NCBI GenBank assembly: GCA_049889395.1
Contig: JBMHDM010000005.1
Span: forward strand, 6,314 to 70,313
Source: UBA3537 sp049889395
GTDB lineage: Bacteria; Bacteroidota; Bacteroidia; Flavobacteriales; Flavobacteriaceae
Length of the DNA: 64,000 nt
Direction of reading: 5' to 3'
Under the pieces are notes generated by a model. That model was not told the origin of the DNA, did no database searches, and saw only the letters and a program-made list of their open reading frames with translations. How positions within the stretch are numbered: position 1 is the stretch's first letter; every line of letters starts with the position of its first letter. The translations under genes and the position numbers were made by a program. This document shows positions 62,816-64,000 of this stretch, in pieces.

Positions 62816-63693
62816 AAAATATCAGGTTATTCACAATCATAACGCTAATAAATTTTAGCTGCAATACTACTGACGTTAAATATTACAATCAAGCTTATTG
62901 CGACACGCCAGATGATGCCTTCAAACTCATTCACAACGATTTGGAGCGGAGTTATTATGTTTATGAACCCGACAACCCCACTACCGCACCACTTCCAGTG
63001 ATTATTAACTTTCATGGCTATGGAGGTACCATTGACGATTATATTCAAGAAGCCGATTTAAGACCATTGGTAAATACCAAAAATGTCATTGTTGTTTATC
63101 CGCAAGGATCTTGTTTAGATGGTGTTCCGCATTGGAACGCGGCCCTACCAGGAACAGATAATAAAAGCACAACAGACGATTTAGGGTTTGTGGAAGCCCT
63201 CATTGGTCAATTATCTGAAGATTACCACATTGACCTCGATCGAGTTTACGCCTGTGGGTATTCAAACGGCGGCATGATGGCCTATGCATTGGCCTGTTAT
63301 AATAGCAATTTGATTGCTGCCATTGGAAGCATGTCGGGGGTAATGTTGGATACTTCGGAGAGTTGTGTCCCTAACAAAGCCATATCTTTAATCAAAATAC
63401 ATGGCACAGATGATGGTATCATACCCTATTTTGGCGATAATGATTGGAATGCCGTAAATGATGCACTTAATTTTTGGGTTAATAACAACAACACAAATTC
63501 TGCTCCGGAACTAAATACAATAGGAAATATAGCGCGTTACCAATATTTAAATGGCACGGATGGCACAAGAGTATCGCATTATAAAATTTTCGAGGGCGAA
63601 CACTATTGGATAGATTTTGAATTTGACGGCGATGACACGGCAACATTATTGTGGAACTTCTTCGATTTATATGACAGAAACGGTTTGCGATAA
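62812..63693 (+). CDS. LpqC/PHB-depolymerase-like esterase lipoprotein
   Basis: 293 residues, alpha/beta hydrolase. A lipoprotein-like signal ends in NFSCNTT. Oxyanion region INFHGYGG, nucleophile in CGYSNGGMMAYALA, acid in KIHGTDDGIIPYFG, and His in GEHYWIDF. It belongs to the LpqC / poly(3-hydroxybutyrate) depolymerase-like group, which includes feruloyl and acetyl esterases; no PHB genes are near. Coupled by a four-base overlap to an acyltransferase, it may handle the same acyl groups. Confidence 0.87.
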   Translation: MKNIRLFTIITLINFSCNTTDVKYYNQAYCDTPDDAFKLIHNDLERSYYVYEPDNPTTAPLPVIINFHGYGGTIDDYIQEADLRPLVNTKNVIVVYPQGSCLDGVPHWNAALPGTDNKSTTDDLGFVEALIGQLSEDYHIDLDRVYACGYSNGGMMAYALACYNSNLIAAIGSMSGVMLDTSESCVPNKAISLIKIHGTDDGIIPYFGDNDWNAVNDALNFWVNNNNTNSAPELNTIGNIARYQYLNGTDGTRVSHYKIFEGEHYWIDFEFDGDDTATLLWNFFDLYDRNGLR

Positions 63694-63731
63694 AACGTTT
63701 TGAGACCTTAACAAACCCTAGACCCCTAGTA

Positions 63732-63741
63732 CAAGCGCTTG
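63732..63741. promoter_or_regulatory. CAAGCGCTTG palindrome
   Basis: A perfect 10-base palindrome 39 bases after the esterase stop, with a core like LacI-family operators (GCAAGCGCTTGC type). No gene starts beside it except the rRNA terminator region, so its role is unclear. Confidence 0.3.
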
Positions 63742-63787
63742 CAAGTAAATTAAAATAACACCATGAATATCAATACTATACAGACTT

Positions 63788-63810
63788 TGCAGTGGAAATT
63801 TTCCACCGCA
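63788..63810. repeat. 23-base near-perfect palindrome before the rrn terminator
   Basis: The arms TGCAGTGGAAA (63788-63798) and TTTCCACCGCA (63800-63810) match at 10 of 11 positions around a central T. It lies between the esterase gene and the rRNA terminator. It has too little loop for an ordinary terminator and looks like a dimer binding site or a leftover of a mobile repeat. Confidence 0.5.
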
Positions 63811-63821
63811 AAATAAAGCAC

Positions 63822-63854
63822 AAAAAAAACCCCCACATAAAATGTGAGGGTTTT
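63822..63854 (-). terminator. Terminator of the rRNA operon
   Basis: The arms 63826-63837 and 63843-63854 pair with one mismatch around TAAAA. On the minus strand it follows the 5S gene by a few bases and ends in a U run. Confidence 0.88.
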
Positions 63855-63861
63855 CAAAAAA

Positions 63862-63966
63862 AGGCGGTGACCTACTCTTCCACAAGTGTAGTACCATCGG
63901 CGCTAATGGGCTTAACTGCTCTGTTCGGGATGGTAAGAGGTGAGCCCCATTGCAATAACCACCTTA
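63862..63966 (-). rRNA. rrf: 5S ribosomal RNA
   Basis: On the minus strand the conserved 5S core is visible: CCCGAACAGAGCAGTTAAGC (loop B/C region), CGCCGATGGTACT, and GGAAGAGTAGGTC near the 3' end. The termini GGTGGT and ACCGCC pair to form helix I. About 105 bases, normal for Bacteroidota. Ends are approximate by a few bases. Its orientation puts the 23S and 16S genes beyond the right edge. The 5' end takes part in a perfect inverted repeat (63957-63973). Confidence 0.95.
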
Positions 63967-63973
63967 GGTGGTT
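63957..63973. repeat. Inverted repeat at the 5' end of 5S rRNA
   Basis: AACCACC (63957-63963) and GGTGGTT (63967-63973) are perfect arms around TTA. One arm is the first strand of 5S helix I, the other lies in the 23S-5S spacer, so the precursor can fold in two exclusive ways here. Confidence 0.6.
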
Positions 63974-64000
63974 GCTATAAGTGTTAAGCTTTTAGCTCAG

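Noticed and set aside
63763..63816. 17-codon frame beginning MNINTIQTLQWKFSTAK
   Set aside because: It spans the 23-base palindrome and has no support beyond being open; likely chance.
1..64000. CRISPR arrays, insertion sequences, prophage, toxin-antitoxin or defence islands
   Set aside because: No spaced direct repeats, transposase, integrase or defence-gene motifs were found; the window is core genome.
1..64000. tRNA genes
   Set aside because: No cloverleaf with GTTCGA-type T-loop was recognised in the intergenic gaps; a tRNAscan search would settle this.

Overview
The window looks like a chromosomal segment of a flavobacterium (Bacteroidota, family Flavobacteriaceae). Evidence: low G+C; recurrent TAnnTTTG -7 promoter boxes instead of E. 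coli-type promoters; A-rich sequence rather than Shine-Dalgarno sites before starts; a secreted protein with a type IX secretion (T9SS) C-terminal tail; a bacilliredoxin (YtxJ); TonB/DUF4249 outer-membrane proteins; and flavobacterial forms of GAPDH, RpoZ and BamD. I see no insertion sequence, prophage, CRISPR array, integrase or tRNA. It is almost entirely core genome, densely packed, with no gene-free stretch above 300 bases.

Layout. 1-10.3 kb: gyrA (cut by the left edge) diverges from clpC; hutH; a DUF6314-like gene overlapping ytxJ; clpB. 10.4-18 kb: smpB, a DUF5686 outer-membrane protein, pcm, then an oxidoreductase / 3-hydroxyacyl-CoA dehydrogenase / DUF1015 / yggS run. 17.9-26 kb: an exonuclease-GIY-YIG fusion with no normal start codon, a K+ channel with a zinc ribbon, miaA, a two-component pair, coaE, a YbbR protein and a glycosyltransferase. 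26-31 kb: one 1599-residue modular T9SS cargo protein. 31-38.3 kb (minus): fabI and the operon DUF6913-dapA-bamD-rpoZ-coaBC-DUF4835(PorD-like)-recN. 38.4-44.9 kb: a 5'-nucleotidase split into two lipoproteins, ligA, prmC, a GNAT gene, ribD and a thioesterase. 45-50.3 kb: dnaA, a low-Mr phosphatase, an RsmI-like methyltransferase, a putative lysozyme-like protein, mltG and dapF. 50.3-57.4 kb: a DegP-type protease, gapA, trmD, a small membrane protein, rplS and monomeric isocitrate dehydrogenase. 57.5-63.7 kb: a TonB receptor with DUF4249 lipoprotein, then murQ-DUF6095-acyltransferase-esterase. The right edge holds a 5S rRNA gene and its terminator, the end of an rRNA operon coming from the right.

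Functional themes are protein quality control (ClpC, ClpB, DegP, Pcm, SmpB), envelope building and cell-wall turnover (BamD, DapA, DapF, MltG, MurQ, T9SS, TonB), DNA maintenance (GyrA, LigA, RecN, DnaA, exonuclease-GIY-YIG) and cofactor synthesis (CoaBC, CoaE, RibD). I did not find a clearly new multi-gene system. The best leads are the missing start codon of the exonuclease-GIY-YIG gene, a set of promoters that would give leaderless mRNAs, several unexplained palindromes (clpB-ytxJ, dnaA, rplS and rrn regions), and convergent genes that share interlocked stop codons.
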